Positions 1 to 13,636 of a stretch of DNA of 64,000 nucleotides are shown here, piece by piece; position 1 is the stretch's first letter, and each line of letters starts with the position of its first letter. The stretch covers positions 18,821,501 to 18,885,500 of the forward strand of contig NC_091111.1 in the NCBI RefSeq assembly GCF_024713975.1. Reading direction: 5' to 3'. Below the pieces are notes generated by a model. It was given only the letters and a program-made list of their open reading frames with translations, was not told where the DNA came from and searched no databases. Source of the stretch: Paralichthys olivaceus. Its lineage: Eukaryota > Chordata > Actinopteri > Pleuronectiformes > Paralichthyidae. A program made the position numbers and the translations under genes.

Positions 1-138
1 GTTGGATTAATAAAACATCCAGATTCTTCCCTTTCGTCAATGTTAGGTGCAGACAAAGTTCAGCCGGTGTGAATTTAACATGACAACGGTCGTGTAAGAG
101 CTGTGTGAAGTGGGAAGTTCTCAGAAAAGCTTTCTTAC

Positions 139-3100
139 GCTACATAGGCGGCATCCTGGGCCATCAGGTAGCCCGGTGCGTTCAACGGCCAATAGATTTC
201 ATTGGTCAGATAGCGTTTCTGAACAGTGATTGGATGATCGAGCCTCTTCAGATCCCACGTCTTTATACAGCGGTCCTCTCCTCCCGTCACCAACAGGTTG
301 CTGAGACGAACAGAGAGAAAAGAGTCGGTGTCCGTTTTTGATTTGATGGAGAGAAGCAATACGTGATTTTCCCGCCGGAGGAAAACGCTTGAACGTTGAT
401 CTGAAATGCATCATCACACGAACATTGATCAAATCTGACAGCAGCGTCTGCCGTAAGACAAACGAAGACAGAGCGATCAATACGACCTGAGCTCACTGAG
501 AAACTAACAGAGGTGTATGAATGTGGAGAGGAAGAGGAGAAAAGAAAACAGGTGAGAAAAAGACAAGAGGAGTGGAACAGAGAGGGGGGGGGGGGGGGGG
601 GGGGGGGGGGGTAGTTTTATCTCTTTCAACATGGCTGTGTAATTAAAAAGCAGTGATCCAGACAAGATGTTTGTCCTCGTCAGTCTCTCTCGGCTGCAGG
701 ATTAATCTTGTTATTCAGCCTCGGCTCCATAACTTTCAAATCTGCCTTCACGGAAAAACCGAGAGTCGACGCTGACAAACGACAGAGACCGGACGGAGGA
801 ACACGGCTGTTCATCAAATTAGCCTCAGATCTGGCAGGAGACCAACAGTAATGCAGTGATGTTAACGCCAACGTTAATTATCTACAGGGATTTAAACACA
901 GTCTACATTTAAACAAACCAACCAACAGACAAAACTAAATCACCACTGATACTTCAGATGAACTGATGAAGACTTTGAAAGACGATGCAGAGCACGACTT
1001 ACTTATCAAAACCTAAACTTTCTTTAAAAACTAATTTCCTTTTCTTCTTCCGAACTCGTGAATCACGTCAAGGCAGAAAAAAAATCCTTCGCGAAGCCGT
1101 TTGCGTCACGTGACACAAAAACGTGTTCATCATTTTTCAGGTGGCCTGTCCTCACCTCAGGAGATTTATTCTCACTGCAGATTTTAGAGACGACCATTAC
1201 TGGAGAGGAGACGTGGGACTCCTTGACACACTGACTGGCCAATATCGAATTTTAATAAAAAGCCAATCTTGACTCGGGTTATTGCTTTAGCACTTATGCT
1301 GACTCGCACTGCGAATCAGTGTCGTCGGTGAATCCTTGTAGCGGACGCAGGTGATGTAAATGACCCTTCCATCTCCCCCCCCTCATCTACACATACATCA
1401 GCTGAGTAATGGAGCAGGGCAGACTAATGTGAGGAGGGGTGAGACGGTTCCTACGAGGGTTAACGTGAAATCTTGAGCTATGGCCTTTAATTACATAGTG
1501 GACAGTCGAGTCTTCTCTCTGTGCTCATGTACGGCAGAGACCAGCGATTCCTGGAAAAAGTCCAAAAAGAATAAGTAGCACTGAAAAGAGTTGCAAGGAT
1601 ATTTTTCCCTGTTCGTCAGTGTTCCTGTGTTCTCTGAAGGAGGGAAATATCAACAGATGTTCCTCAAAGGAAGAAGAGCTCACAGAAGATCTTACTCCAG
1701 AGGATTTGAGCCCAGAAGTGCCGCAGCCTGAAGGTCAGTGCACGTGTAGCGATAAGTGAGGTTACCTCACTGAATTGGTGATGGCTCAGAGAGGACATGG
1801 CTGCACACGAGGCCTTGTTCCCTACATTATGAATTAGTGCCTGAATACACTGGAGAAAGGGCTTTTCTGCCAAACCTCTGGATTTATTGTGCTGCTGAGC
1901 TTCAACCCACCTTTTAAAGGTTAGTGAATAAAAGTGCCAAACTGCAGCAGATGGGGAAAAAAACATAAACAGATCCAAGCAATTACTTCTCTCTTCTGTG
2001 ATGCTCCTTCAGTGTTTCTTACATTTTTCAATCCTTTTCTGCACGAGGGTTTTTTTTAAAGCTGATAGAAACTGATTTAATTATGAAAAAAAGATAATAC
2101 AGATAAACTCCGATCAACTTTTTCACTTCACTGATTTACAACATGACCCCTGAAACGGAAATATTACATTTACACAACCATTCACTCTTCATGAGTCCAA
2201 ATTCTATACAATACAGTGACAAGCTGAGTTTTCGCTCAATAAATTACAGGTTTTCTGACTCGTTTTATCTGGAGTGATTAAAATCTGGAGTGAAATGTCC
2301 TTAAGATATCGTGTTCAAAACGATGAAATGAAAAGACAACCTGGAAACATATCTGCGGCACGGGGACATGAGATCAGCGTTTACCTGGAGGCGGGACAGA
2401 AGGCCAGCGCCCGGACAGCGTGATCGTGAGCAAGCAAGCATCGATAGGGCAGCAGACTCAGGGACCCGTCCGACTCTCGCATCTGCAGCAACGTAGACTT
2501 AGTGGACAGATCCCAAAGACCCACGATACCTGGAGATAGAGACAAAGAGTCAGAGGGCAAAGAAAAGAATGGATTATATTCTTCCAACTTGCAAAAGACA
2601 CCAGTGAATCATGTTTTTTGTTTGTCAGGACGGGAACAGATGAACCTGAAGGGATCCAGGCTGCTCATCTGTTTGCTCTCTCAGACGCTGAACCAATTAA
2701 TCAAGAACATCCCCAAGAAATCAATTCATACCGTCATAGAATCCAATAGCTATTACATTGTGTGGTTTTTCCGGCAGCCAGTCCATAGACAGGACCTGTC
2801 CACTGTTCTCATGGCGAGGGGCTTTGAGGGCGCCGAGTTTCAGCGTTAATACGCCATCTGTCTGCAGAGAAACAGGAAGCACCGCAACAAACACAGCTTC
2901 ACAAACAACGACACAGAGGTGGATGGTACATTTTATATTTTTGAAACAAAACGAAATTTTACAGGGAGAGGATTGTGACAGCGTGGTAACTTCTTTAAAT
3001 CGGGGCCTACCTGGTATATCGGCAGCTGTTGCTTCACATTTCCTGTAGAAAGACACAAGAATCACGATTTTAAATGTGTTTATCGTTGATGATTATTAAA

Positions 3101-3798
3101 ACCGAGCATACAAATCAGAACACGCATCAAACGAACAATGTTATAAAACAAAATGGTGGAATTCATCTCTGGATGAAGCCTTCACATCCTCTGGTGCGAA
3201 CAACGTATAAATCAGTTTTATGTGAGAGAGGTCAATCCAAAGTGTTTTTACAGGAAGGTAAACGTGGGTTATATCCATCGAGGATGTGACAGCTCGCAAA
3301 AATGAAGCCAAATCATCTTGATCGCCCCCTGGTGTTCGGATTTTAACACTGATTCATCTGTAAACACCGGCCCTGTGTGATGAGCACAGTTTGATGTGAC
3401 TGATGATGCTGATTATCTGGCGACATACACAGGGCTCGGGTTAATGAACATTAACACAGTGGATGTTCTCGTCATCTGAACCAAACATCCCCTGCACACT
3501 CACGTCCTGAAGATGAATAAAAGTACTACACACACACTAGAGCGCATTAGCTTGGCCTCCCTGTGACCCCGCCCCCTCCCAAAAATAAGTCCTGGATGAC
3601 TGACAGAGTGGGGACACAGGAGGTGTCAGCTACTAGAACTCAAATTCATGGCTTCCAACACTAACAACTGGCTCGGTGATGCATCTTCTTTGTCATTTCA
3701 ATTATAGATCCTTGTCTGATGGAGAACGGCACTGTAAATTATGTGCATTCACTTCACCGTCTCACATTCTCCCTTTTGTCTTTTTTTCTCCTCCCTTC

Positions 3799-3841
<43 letters not shown>

Positions 3842-5501
3842 CCATCCACCCCCCGACAATTCTGCCGCTTTAACAGCCTCCTCTTCTCAGTCACTCGCTC
3901 ATTCATTCTGGCGACTGGGCGGACAAAAGACATTTATAATTATCTGTCGCAAACAGAGCCGGGCCGGTGGGGAAGACGGGCACACGCCCCGTTTAACCCC
4001 GCCCGAGCCAATTTCACCTTTAACCCTTTCAGCTGAGAGGGAAACACGGAAACCCTTTCCACTGGGACAGCTAATCTGTTTTCAATTAGCCCTCATCTCG
4101 TCAGGCTGAGAGAAGCAAGAAAACGCTAGGAAGAAATTCACAAATGACACGTGGCTGCAGAGCAAATGATGGATCTACCGACAACCACCACATTAGTTTA
4201 TGTGAATATTTACCTCTGCTGAGGTTTGTCTGTCAGCAGGACGGATTAGATTTCATGGATCTAGTTGAAAAACATCCTGGATATTAATGGGTGCTCACTG
4301 GTGGACCTCATCACACTGAGGCTCCAGTGCAAACAGCTGCCACTTACATTGTTATATTCACTCTACACCAGAATACAACTACTGTGGGTTTCTTACAGTC
4401 ATCTTGAAATCTTGTTGGTTGAAAGTGAGGACAGTGAGGTCATGTAGTAAATCACACAATTAAAAAACAACAGATGGTGATTTTAGACTGATTTAAAATG
4501 AAAATGATTTTAAGCACATTGAGTAATTAAGTATTTACTACTTAAGTTTATTCCTATATGTTGGGAACACTTTATTTGAATGTGTATACAGTATATGACA
4601 ATATTCACAATCTGGGTTTTAGTCCAAGTCAAAGTCTCTCTCTGCGGTCTCAGTCTGTGTGTTCAGGGCACAGTATCTTCTAATGTGAGTGCTCTGCAAC
4701 CTTTCCATCCAATAACCATAACCTACGGTTGGAAGCAAGCGGCTGACAGAGTCACTCTTTGGAATACAGACCCAATGACCCATGGCCACAGAATAAAATG
4801 GAAACTATAGGCCATGAAGCTACGGGGGAAAGGAAACAACAAAGAGTGGAAATGTCAGGCTTTATGGAGCTTTCATGTCCAAACTAAAGCAACAAAAGTA
4901 TTTCTTAATCAGAAAAAAGTGCAAAACATTAGAATCGTCCAACACAACGTGTGCACATTGAAATAATCATGATACAGATTTGAAGTCATACTGCCCGAAC
5001 CGTATTCGATAGATAAAAGAGTCAATACAATTTTACACAAGGCTAGGTCCAAGTATTTAATCTCATGTGGCTTCCAGCTGAGAAATTCTGTGGTTCAAAA
5101 CTGTGAGAATGAAATCTGGACACAACAATCAGCCAATCTTCACGTTACACAACCACGGACACGATGTGACCCACAGGTGAGTCTCAATGGGACGGAGGAA
5201 GCTCGTGGTGACCGATATGACGTCAAAGTGTGTGAGTGTTTCGAGATGCTATGGTATCAGACTGGTGTCGTGGTTCAGATCGGCCTGTGTGCCGACGGGC
5301 AGACGCAGGCAGATCAACACACAAACGTGTAGATATAAACAGCTTTCTGTGCATGATGGATGTGGCCCACGAGGTCGCCATCAATCTCATTCACACAGTG
5401 TTCTATCAGCCGAGCCCCAGAGGCAGCTGACGCAGTGATCTGAGTGGACTGGACCACAGGCTCCACCATCCATAATGTCGGCATATATACACTCCTGGAG
5501 C

Positions 5502-5545
<44 letters not shown>

Positions 5546-8500
5546 CAGATCTTTCAGAGGAGCGATTAACTACTGCCATTGTTAAAGCAGCATTAAAATG
5601 CTTGATGGGCCTCCCAGCACATAACAGAGACACACCCTTCACGGACACTGTCCCACTACTGAATATGATATCTGGTTCAGTTAATGATGTCAGTGACTGG
5701 TGTGATGCTGTTTGATCGATTTCATACTTAGGTTTGAGTTAATCATGTTATGGATGAACGCCTGTGAACTAAGATCATCAAATCATCACACTGGCTCAAA
5801 CTGTTTATGGATTAGTCCATCGTCAGAAAACCAATCAGCAAGTATTTTGATAAACAATTAATTATTGAAGCCATTTTTCTTGGAGATATAAAACGATTTT
5901 CTGTTTTTTAATGATTGTGATCTGAATATTTTAAGGTTTTTACTTATCATCACTTCAGGAGTTATGACGGCCATGTTCAATATTTTAGACATCTTTAGGA
6001 CCAGAGCAGATTCACCAGGTAATTGAGAAAATAAATCAATAATAATAAATGACACTATTCCTTTTCCTCAATTCTTAAACAGTGCGTAAAGACACTTTCT
6101 CACTGTAGAGTCCCGCGAGTCTCTGCGTCTTTACTTCACTTTGTTTGTTGACGTTTCATAGATCCAGGAATCACTTCAGGCTTTAGAAAGGCAACACTGC
6201 CCTCTGTTGGACACCCAGACACACAACATCTGTCTGGGTGTGAATCTGCTCCAGTCAGGACGTGTTTAGAGGTAAAGGAGGTTGTGTTGTTGTTTCAAAA
6301 TCACAGTCTTACCAGAGTCAGGGAGCTTCTTGTTGGAATGCAGAGCGGCAGGGTGGGGAAGGCTGTAAATGGTGACCACGCCGGTGGAGGAGGCAGCAGC
6401 TAGAAGACCCAGCCTGGGCAGGAAGGGAGCCTTTGGAGGTGGACAATTAAAAACGTCACAAAATGTTTAGCGATAAATACCAAACCAAATGTACTGGCTT
6501 TCAAAGAAGTCGCTTTGGTAGAAGCCCACTTTGAAAACACCTCACCTTTCTGCCACAGCTGGGGAGCTCCCAGCCTCCAGCAGGACACCACTTCAGATTC
6601 CAGATGAAGCCTTTGTCCTGAGCTAAGCCGTAGGCCAAGGTCGGCTGAGAGTCCGGGCTGCAGGGACCAGATGGAGGTAAAGAGTAAGAACAAGCATCGT
6701 AACAAGCAAAGGAGGAGGAAACACATGTGTCTGACGTTGTCAATTCAGATGTTGCACTCCCTAACTCTTATAGAAAAAGAAGTCTTTCTGTTTCAAAGGA
6801 GAAAATGAATAATATGGGTCAGGCAGAACTTCATCTGTACCTGCTGTTGTACTCCATCTTGCCCACGTCCCACAGCTGAATGAGTCCAGGTTCCGTGTAC
6901 GTCTTGTTGACGTAGTGCCGGTCGTCCATGCCTCGATGGCAGGCCAGAGCTATGTACTGTGTGGCCGGAGCTCCATCAGGTGTCGGACACCACTCCATGG
7001 CCCAGACGGGTCCCCCTGCATACAGCAGCATGTCCCAGCATTTTCTGTGAGCAGGCACTGCCTCAAACCTGGTCAGTTACATTCACAGAAAATGCTTTAA
7101 AAACAAGAACAAACCCTCTTCTCTCCATTTCCCTTAAAAAAAACCACATCTGACTTTTAGATCAACCAGAATTACATATACTTCTTAAGAAATCGATAAA
7201 CAATAACTTGTGTTTAGTGACATTTGTCCAGTGGATAGTTTCAGTAATAAATAAATGTTTTGATGATGATGTCTCTCACCTGTTGAGACTTTGCAAAGGT
7301 GTCTCCTCCTTACCCAGGCCTTCTCTGGACACTTGGAAAGCAGCTGAACGAGGCTCCTGAGGCAGGTATTTCTCCACATCACTGAGTCCCATGTAAGACA
7401 CATGAAAACTTATATATTAACTTGTATAAGAGGCTTAAGACACCAACCAGGGCAGAACCCAAACATTCACTACCTTCATGACTTTCAAAAACAGCATTAA
7501 GGTGAAATACCTCTGAGTCACAAGGTGCCAGTCGTTGGTGGAGGGGACCCACTCTGGGAACACCCAGCTGCTGTAGTGCTCCTCACGGCTAAAAACACAC
7601 AGACGTATTACATCACATCCTGTGAAAAACTAACTAGTACCTCACAGAAACAACAACCACCACCACACTGCGGCAGTAACTGCAGCTACTTACAATTTCT
7701 TAGTTGTTTCAAAGTTGCTCCAAACAGCTCCCATGATTTTCATGGAGAGTCCGTTAGAGGTAGTGGCATTGGAGTAAGTCTGTTGAAGAGAGGACACCAT
7801 ATTTACAGTCCAGTTACAGATTACATGTCATTTTATCTGAACAGGATACTTCAGTTTCATTTAAATACTATAGATTCTAAGATTAGGATTCGATTCAACT
7901 TTATCTTCATCGCACATAGTAACAAGTACAACGAAATTCAGTTGTGCAGTTCATGGGAATATACAGAATCTGTAGGTGAGGTAGAGAAACAGAACAAGAA
8001 TTAACATTCTGGTGGTGAGGGGTGATAGTGTTGATCAATAACGGAATCAAAAATTCAAACCACTAACATTCCTGTTGATGTGAAAAACTGCTCGACGTTT
8101 TCCAACGTTCCTGAAGTCTAACTCCAAATCTGACTCCTCTACTTCTTCCTCCTCCTCCTCTTCCATCTCCTCAACCTCGTCTTCTTCAGCACCAGGCACA
8201 AAGTCCTCATCGTCTTCAACATTGCTGTCAGAAACACACCGTTTCCTTTTTTTACCTTGACGCACTGCAAAGACGAAACATTGATGTCAGAGTACGTCTC
8301 TCCTGACAAGTATACAACATATACTGGATGAACTTGCGGTGTGGCCTGTGAGGTGGTTTTCCTTAAAAGCACAAATTCATTCAAACAGAGAAACACTCGA
8401 ACATGTAATTATATGAAATATTCATTTTGAGAAGTTCACTTATTTTCTTTCATTGACGCTGACCTCAAATATCCAGCCACAGCTTAGTTTAGCCTGAAGA

Positions 8501-10064
8501 CGAGTAACAGAGGCTAACAGCTAGCTTAGCTTTTGGCAAAGTTGAAAACATGACTTAGTCTGAACATTTTTTTTTTTTTTTTTTACTGACAAGACAACAA
8601 CATTGAGATGGACCTGTCAGTCAACTGAAAACGATCGCCCGCAGGATTGTCACGCTACCTTTGCTTCCTTTGGGATTTTTCCCCTTTGCGTCATCGGCGA
8701 CTTTACTGTTGGCACCAGGCTCGGAATCATCATTGGAATTACCAAACACCTCTTTTGCCAAAATCTGAAGGTACTTCAAGGCTCTGAAAGAGATTAATCA
8801 CATTATTTTAGATGAGATTGATCAGATTACCATTTCAGAATTTATTACTCGTGTAGCATTTACCTTCGTTACCTTTTTAGTTTAATTACGCTCTGACTGA
8901 ACAACAAGTAATCACTGCCTACACATAACATTTGGCACAGAGATTGATTTGGGTATTTTAAGAATGTATATCTGATCATTGAAATAACTAGAAATAACAC
9001 ACAGTGGTGCCTACGCCAACGAGTGCAGTTTCATTCAACATCCACACGTAATTCATAACTGAATACAGTGAATTAAATGACACCCTTCATGAGACTCACG
9101 CTGTAGCTGCACCTCTCCTGCGGCGGCCGCCCGGACCGACCGCCTCCTCGGGTTGAACTGCATCTTCTCCCTGTTCCTCCTCAGCTTCTGTCACCAGTGT
9201 TTTCTGTGCAGGCTGCTTTTTTACATGCTTCGTCTTTGGCTTTGGCGCCCCATTTTCCTGCTGCCCAGCGTGTACAGCTCCACCCTCTCCAGTCAGTCCA
9301 TCAGCGTTGGGAGTTTTTCTGGCGGGAGTCTTTTTTGCGGGAGTCTTTTTCGCAGGAGTTTTTTTCACAGGAGTTTTTTTCACAGGAGTCTTTTTTGCAG
9401 GAGTTTTTTTCACAGGAGTCTTTTTCGTGGGACTCTTTTTCGCTGGAGTCTTTTTTGACGGGGTCCTCTTGGCTCTCGTTGCCTTTTTCGGAGTTTCCTC
9501 TGAGGTTTTTCCATTAGACTCCTGAGCTGCTTTGTCCGTTGCTTCTTTATCTTCACTCTTTGCCGGACTTGTTTTAGAAGGTGTTCTTCTTACCCTTAAG
9601 CTCTTTCTAAGTGGATTTTGCGCAGGTGATTTATCAACAGTTTCAAAATCTGTATATTTGGGATTTTTCTTCCGTTGTCGTCCTTTTGAGCTGGGTGTTA
9701 ACTCCTGATTCTGTGCTGATGGCTTCTCTTGCCCTGTGAGGACAGTGACAGTGTTATGGGACATTGTATAAGGGAAACAATAAATATATATGTTACTTTT
9801 ATAAGTTGCATACTACATTATATGGCAGATGACACCATAATTAGTGAGTCGTATTCTTTAATTACTTTTTTGTGCAAATGAATCATGTTTTTTTTCTTTC
9901 AAACTAATATTTTGTGTCCAAGATAAAGTGTTTAAGCTCCTTGGCGGAGACGATAATAATGTGACACTTAATCAAAGCTTAGCTAACAACACTGATAAAA
10001 ACTATATCACAGAATGTTGATAAGGAGAAAAGGAGGAACCTTGTCCAGGGTCAGTGGGCTCCAT
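139..10064 (-). CDS. gtf3c2: General transcription factor 3C subunit 2 (TFIIIC 110-kDa subunit), 3' end outside window
   Basis: Subunit of TFIIIC, which binds B-box promoters of tRNA genes for RNA polymerase III in the nucleus. Coding exons read on the minus strand: 10064-10040, 9733-9100, 8783-8659, 8264-8068, 7779-7694, 7588-7511, 7381-7280, 7044-6841, 6657-6546, 6430-6313, 3042-3011, 2861-2732, 2529-2385, 300-139; all junctions keep frame and give 716 complete codons. Start is MEPTDPGQ in a 25-nt coding part of exon 2. Residues about 97-149 are a Lys-rich array of TPxKK units, about 262-310 hold a KKRKR motif then a Glu-rich run, and from about 416 on is the WD40 region (GGPVWAMEWCP, GFIWNLKWCPAG, LLAHDHAVRALAFCP, NLLVTGGEDRCIKTWDLKR), matching the human protein in order. 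The human protein is about 911 residues, so roughly 200 C-terminal residues lie left of base 139. Identity is firm; the large introns 301-2384 and 3043-6312 hold only repeats. Confidence 0.93.
301..2384. other. gtf3c2 intron without genes
   Basis: This 2.1-kb intron separates the exon ending at 2385 from the exon starting at 300 (minus-strand sense). Apart from the poly-G tract I see no coding exon, RNA gene or recognisable transposon; short reading frames here lack splice or homology support. Confidence 0.6.
584..611. repeat. Poly-G tract (28 bp) in gtf3c2 intron
   Basis: Uninterrupted run of 28 G on the plus strand (C on the gtf3c2 sense strand) within the last intron visible in the window. 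The length is likely to vary between individuals and be error-prone in assembly. Confidence 0.95.
3801..3839. repeat. (CA)n microsatellite
   Basis: About 19 CA units, uninterrupted, in a gtf3c2 intron. The His/Thr reading frames across it are artefacts of the dinucleotide. Confidence 0.97.
5504..5544. repeat. (GT)n microsatellite
   Basis: About 20 GT units in the same gtf3c2 intron; purely a dinucleotide tract. Confidence 0.97.
7880..7965. mobile_element. Fragment of a dispersed fish repeat
   Basis: The stretch with TTTATCTTCATCGCAC and ACAACGAAATTCAGT resembles the tail region of a dispersed repeat; a related but different copy (AAAGTTTATTGTCACATGC, CAGTGAAATTCTTG) lies at about 32432-32500. 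It sits in a gtf3c2 intron. Family not identified. Confidence 0.4.
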
Positions 10065-10779
10065 CAGATCTGGGTTTCTCGTGCTGTCGCTGTGTGATCT
10101 GGTGCCTCCTCATGTGTAGAGCAGGTTTCCTCTCCCTCTGGCTCTGCTGCTGCTCACAGAAGAAACATAAAACCAAGACAAACACTTATTGACTTTCTGT
10201 AAAAATTAAACCACACGTGTTTTCCTTTAGGTTACAGCGACTTAATTGTTCAGTAGTATTTCATCATACAACCAGTTTGTTCCGCTTTGGTCCTGATGGA
10301 CTTTCTCAATGTCGTCAGCTGCAGTAATAAGATCGTTGCTCTATTTGTCTGAATTTTCAAGAGATGAATCAACATTTAATTTGGAAATGTCCTGTATTAG
10401 GACGTTGCAGACTTTAGGAATGACAGATACTGATTGTTGAGTAAATTCCTGTTTTTTTTTGTTTGTTTCTTTTTGCAGTTTGATATTTAATGTTTCTTGT
10501 ATTAAATAAACCAAAAAGACACGGAACCGTAAAGATTCAGACATTATAGCCACATCACATGGGTACTCGCTGCCTGGAGCCTGACAAACTGAAGCTCATC
10601 CACTAAAGTGACAGTTTTATCCTCTCTTCCGCTTTGGCAAACACACGTGACTTCCACATAGACAATTATTACAGAATCTGGATATTTTCTATCCCCTCAT
10701 TGATTCGGCATTAATCTCTAACTCGAAACGACGCGAGGATCCAGTGAATTTAACTCATAAACCGCTGCAGCTCGTTTGT

Positions 10780-11260
10780 TTTGGCGGTGACTCGCAGCTT
10801 TCCTCCAGCCACGCTGTTAAGCTAGCAGACGCTGCTAAAGCTAACTTGTGACAGTGGACCAGCGGAGTGTGGCGCTTCTTTCTCTCTCGCTAGATCCGCT
10901 GCAGTGTTAGGAATCGACCCCGGGACTGGGAGTCGTCACCGAACGGGACGACCGGCACCGTTTAAAGCTCACCCTGCCGGGCTGCGGGGCTCGCTTCCCC
11001 CGGTGGCGGAGGCGCAGAAGTCGCGCACCGAACCCGGGAAGCTCGTCTCTGGTCTCCCGGTATCGAATCCCGATATCCGCTGAGCGGGACCGGCACCGCG
11101 GAGGCTCTCAGGGGCCGCGGAGACACAAGCGACACTCGCCTCCGGACGATGCTCTCTCACCGGCGGGGAAGAGCGAACCTCTCCGGTGTTGATCGGGTTG
11201 ATTCTCGTTGATCTCAGTCACACTCACACCGCCATGTTACTGCTCCACACCGCCCCCTAC
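10780..11260 (-). promoter_or_regulatory. gtf3c2: GC-rich promoter / 5' UTR region of gtf3c2
   Basis: The stretch upstream of the gtf3c2 start exon becomes GC- and CpG-rich (about 10.9-11.17 kb) against an AT-rich background, as expected for a CpG-island promoter of a housekeeping gene. The first, non-coding exon should lie here and splice to the exon with the start codon at 10064, but I cannot fix the transcription start or the exact non-coding exon borders. No TATA box is evident. Confidence 0.5.
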
Positions 11261-11495
11261 CGGCGCACAGGACACCGGTATTTGCTGCAGCAGCCGCGGG
11301 TTCAAACCCCCCCCCCCCCGGGTCCAGGTCTCAGTTCTAATCTCGCTCCTGGTTCTTGCTCCTGTTTACATCCGTTCATTCCTGTTATCATTACTTCTGC
11401 TCTTCACATCTCATCTCACAGTCCACTCACTGGAGTTTTAATGTTTCATGAATGAACGCTGAGAGAAGAAGAATGTTTATGATGATGTGGTGATG

Positions 11496-13636
11496 AGTTT
11501 GTTGGTTGATTGGTTGGATGTTGATTAGCTGTGGATTGGTTATTGGTTGGTTGGGTTAGTGGGTGGTTTGTTAATTACTGGTTGGTTGGTTAGGTTATTG
11601 AGTTGTTGGTTGGTTTGTTAGTTACTGGTGTGTTGGTTAGGTTAGTGGGTTGTTGGTTGTTTGGTTAGGTTAGTGGGTTGTTGGTTGGTTGGTTGGTTGG
11701 TTAGGTTAGTAGGTTGTTGTATTGGTTGGTTAGGTTAGTAGGTTGTTGGTTGGTTGGTTAGGTTAGTTGGTTGTTGGATGGTTGTGTTAGTGGGTTGTTG
11801 TGTTGGTTAGGTTATTGAGTTGTTGGTTGGTTAGGTTAGTGGGTTGTTGGTTGGTTAGGTTAGTGGGTTGTTGGTTGGTTGGTTAGGTTAGTTGGTTGTT
11901 GGATGGTTAGGTTAGTAGGTTGTTGGTTGGTTGGTTAGGTTAGTTGGTTGTTGGATGGTTGGTTAGTAGGTTGTTGGTTGGTTGGTTAGGTTAGTAGGTT
12001 GTTGGTTGGTTGGTTGGTTGGTTAGGTTAGTAGGTTGTTGTATTGGTTGGTTAGGTTAGTAGGTTGTTGGTTGGTTGGTTGGTTGGTTGGTTAGTAGGTT
12101 GTTGTATTGGTTGGTTAGGTTAGTAGGTTGTTGGTTGGTTGGTTGGTTGGTTGGTTAGGTTAGTTGGTTGTTGGATGGTTGTGTTAGTGGGTTGTTGTGT
12201 TGGTTAGGTTATTGAGTTGTTGGTTGGTTAGGTTAGTGGGTTGTTGGTTGGTTAGGTTAGTGGGTTGTTGGTTGGTTGGTTAGGTTAGTAGGTTGTTGTA
12301 TTGGTTGGTTAGGTTAGTAGGTTGTTGGTTGGTTGGTTAGGTTAGTTGGTTGTTGGATGGTTGTGTTAGTGGGTTGTTGTGTTGGTTAGGTTATTGAGTT
12401 GTTGGTTGGTTAGGTTAGTGGGTTGTTGGTTGGTTAGGTTAGTGGGTTGTTGGTTGGTTGGTTAGGTTAGTTGGTTGTTGGATGGTTAGGTTAGTAGGTT
12501 GTTGGTTGGTTGGTTAGGTTAGTTGGTTGTTGGATGGTTGGTTAGTAGGTTGTTGGTTGGTTGGTTAGGTTAGTAGGTTGTTGGTTGGTTGGTTGGTTGG
12601 TTAGGTTAGTAGGTTGTTGTATTGGTTGGTTAGGTTAGTAGGTTGTTGGTTGGTTGGTTGGTTGGTTGGTTAGTAGGTTGTTGTATTGGTTGGTTAGGTT
12701 AGTAGGTTGTTGGTTGGTTGGTTGGTTGGTTGGTTAGGTTAGTTGGTTGTTGGATGGTTGTGTTAGTGGGTTGTTGTGTTGGTTAGGTTATTGAGTTGTT
12801 GGTTGGTTAGGTTAGTGGGTTGTTGGTTGGTTAGGTTAGTGGGTTGTTGGTTGGTTGGTTAGGTTAGTTGGTTGTTGGATGGTTAGGTTAGTAGGTTGTT
12901 GGTTGGTTGGTTAGGTTAGTTGGTTGTTGGATGGTTGTGTTAGTGGGTTGTTGTGTTGGTTAGGTTATTGAGTTGTTGGTTGGTTAGGTTAGTGGGTTGT
13001 TGGTTGGTTGGTTAGGTTAGTTGGTTGTTGGTTGGTTAGGTTAGTGGGTTGTTGGTTGGTTGGTTAGGTTAGTTGGTTGTTGGATGGTTAGGTTATTGAG
13101 TTGTTGGTTGGTTGGTTAGGTTAGTGGGTTGTTGGATGGTTGTGTTAGTGGGTTGTTGTGTTGGTTAGGTTATTGAGTCGTTGGTTGGTTAGGTTAGTGG
13201 GTTGTTGTGTTGGTTGGTTAGGTTAGTTGGTTGTTGGATGGTTGTGTAAGTGGGTTGTTGTGTTGGTTAGGTTAGTGGGTTGTTGGTTGGTTGGTTAGGT
13301 TAGTTGGTTGTTGGATGGTTGTGTAAGTGGGTTGTTGTGTTGGTTAGGTTAGTGGGTTGTTGGTTGGTTGGTTAGGTTAGTTGGTTGTTGGATGGTTAGG
13401 TTAGTAGGTTGTTGGTTGGTTGGTTAGGTTAGTTGGTTGTTGGATGGTTGTGTTAGTGGGTTGTTGTGTTGGTTAGGTTATTGAGTTGTTGGTTGGTTAG
13501 GTTAGTGGGTTGTTGGTTGGTTGGTTAGGTTAGTGGGTTGTTGGTTGGTTGGTTAGGTTAGTGGGTTGTTGTGTTGGTTAGGTTATTGAGTTGTTGGTTG
13601 GTTAGGTTAGTGGGTTGTTGTGTTGGTTTGTTAGTC
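11496..13636. repeat. 2.1-kb GGTT-type tandem repeat (minisatellite) with higher-order structure
   Basis: On the plus strand the block is almost only G and T with some A, built from TTGGTTGGTTAGGTTAG and GTGGGTTGTTGG variants. Longer segments recur in the same order, for example the ATGGTTGTGTTAGTGGG module followed by TTAGGTTATTGAGTTG near 11.78, 12.17, 12.36, 12.76, 12.93 and 13.14 kb, so units were copied in blocks of a few hundred bases. It lies just upstream of the gtf3c2 promoter. It is not the vertebrate telomere unit TTAGGG. Confidence 0.95.

Larger units (their letters stand above)
3043..6312. other. gtf3c2 large intron with microsatellites
   Basis: A 3.3-kb intron between the exons at 6313-6430 and 3011-3042. 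It holds a CA tract (3801-3839) and a GT tract (about 5504-5544); no coding exon was found. Confidence 0.6.

Noticed and set aside
11496-13636. Interstitial telomere repeat
   Set aside because: Units contain TTAGG and GGGTT pieces but not the regular TTAGGG hexamer; it is a GGTT-type minisatellite.
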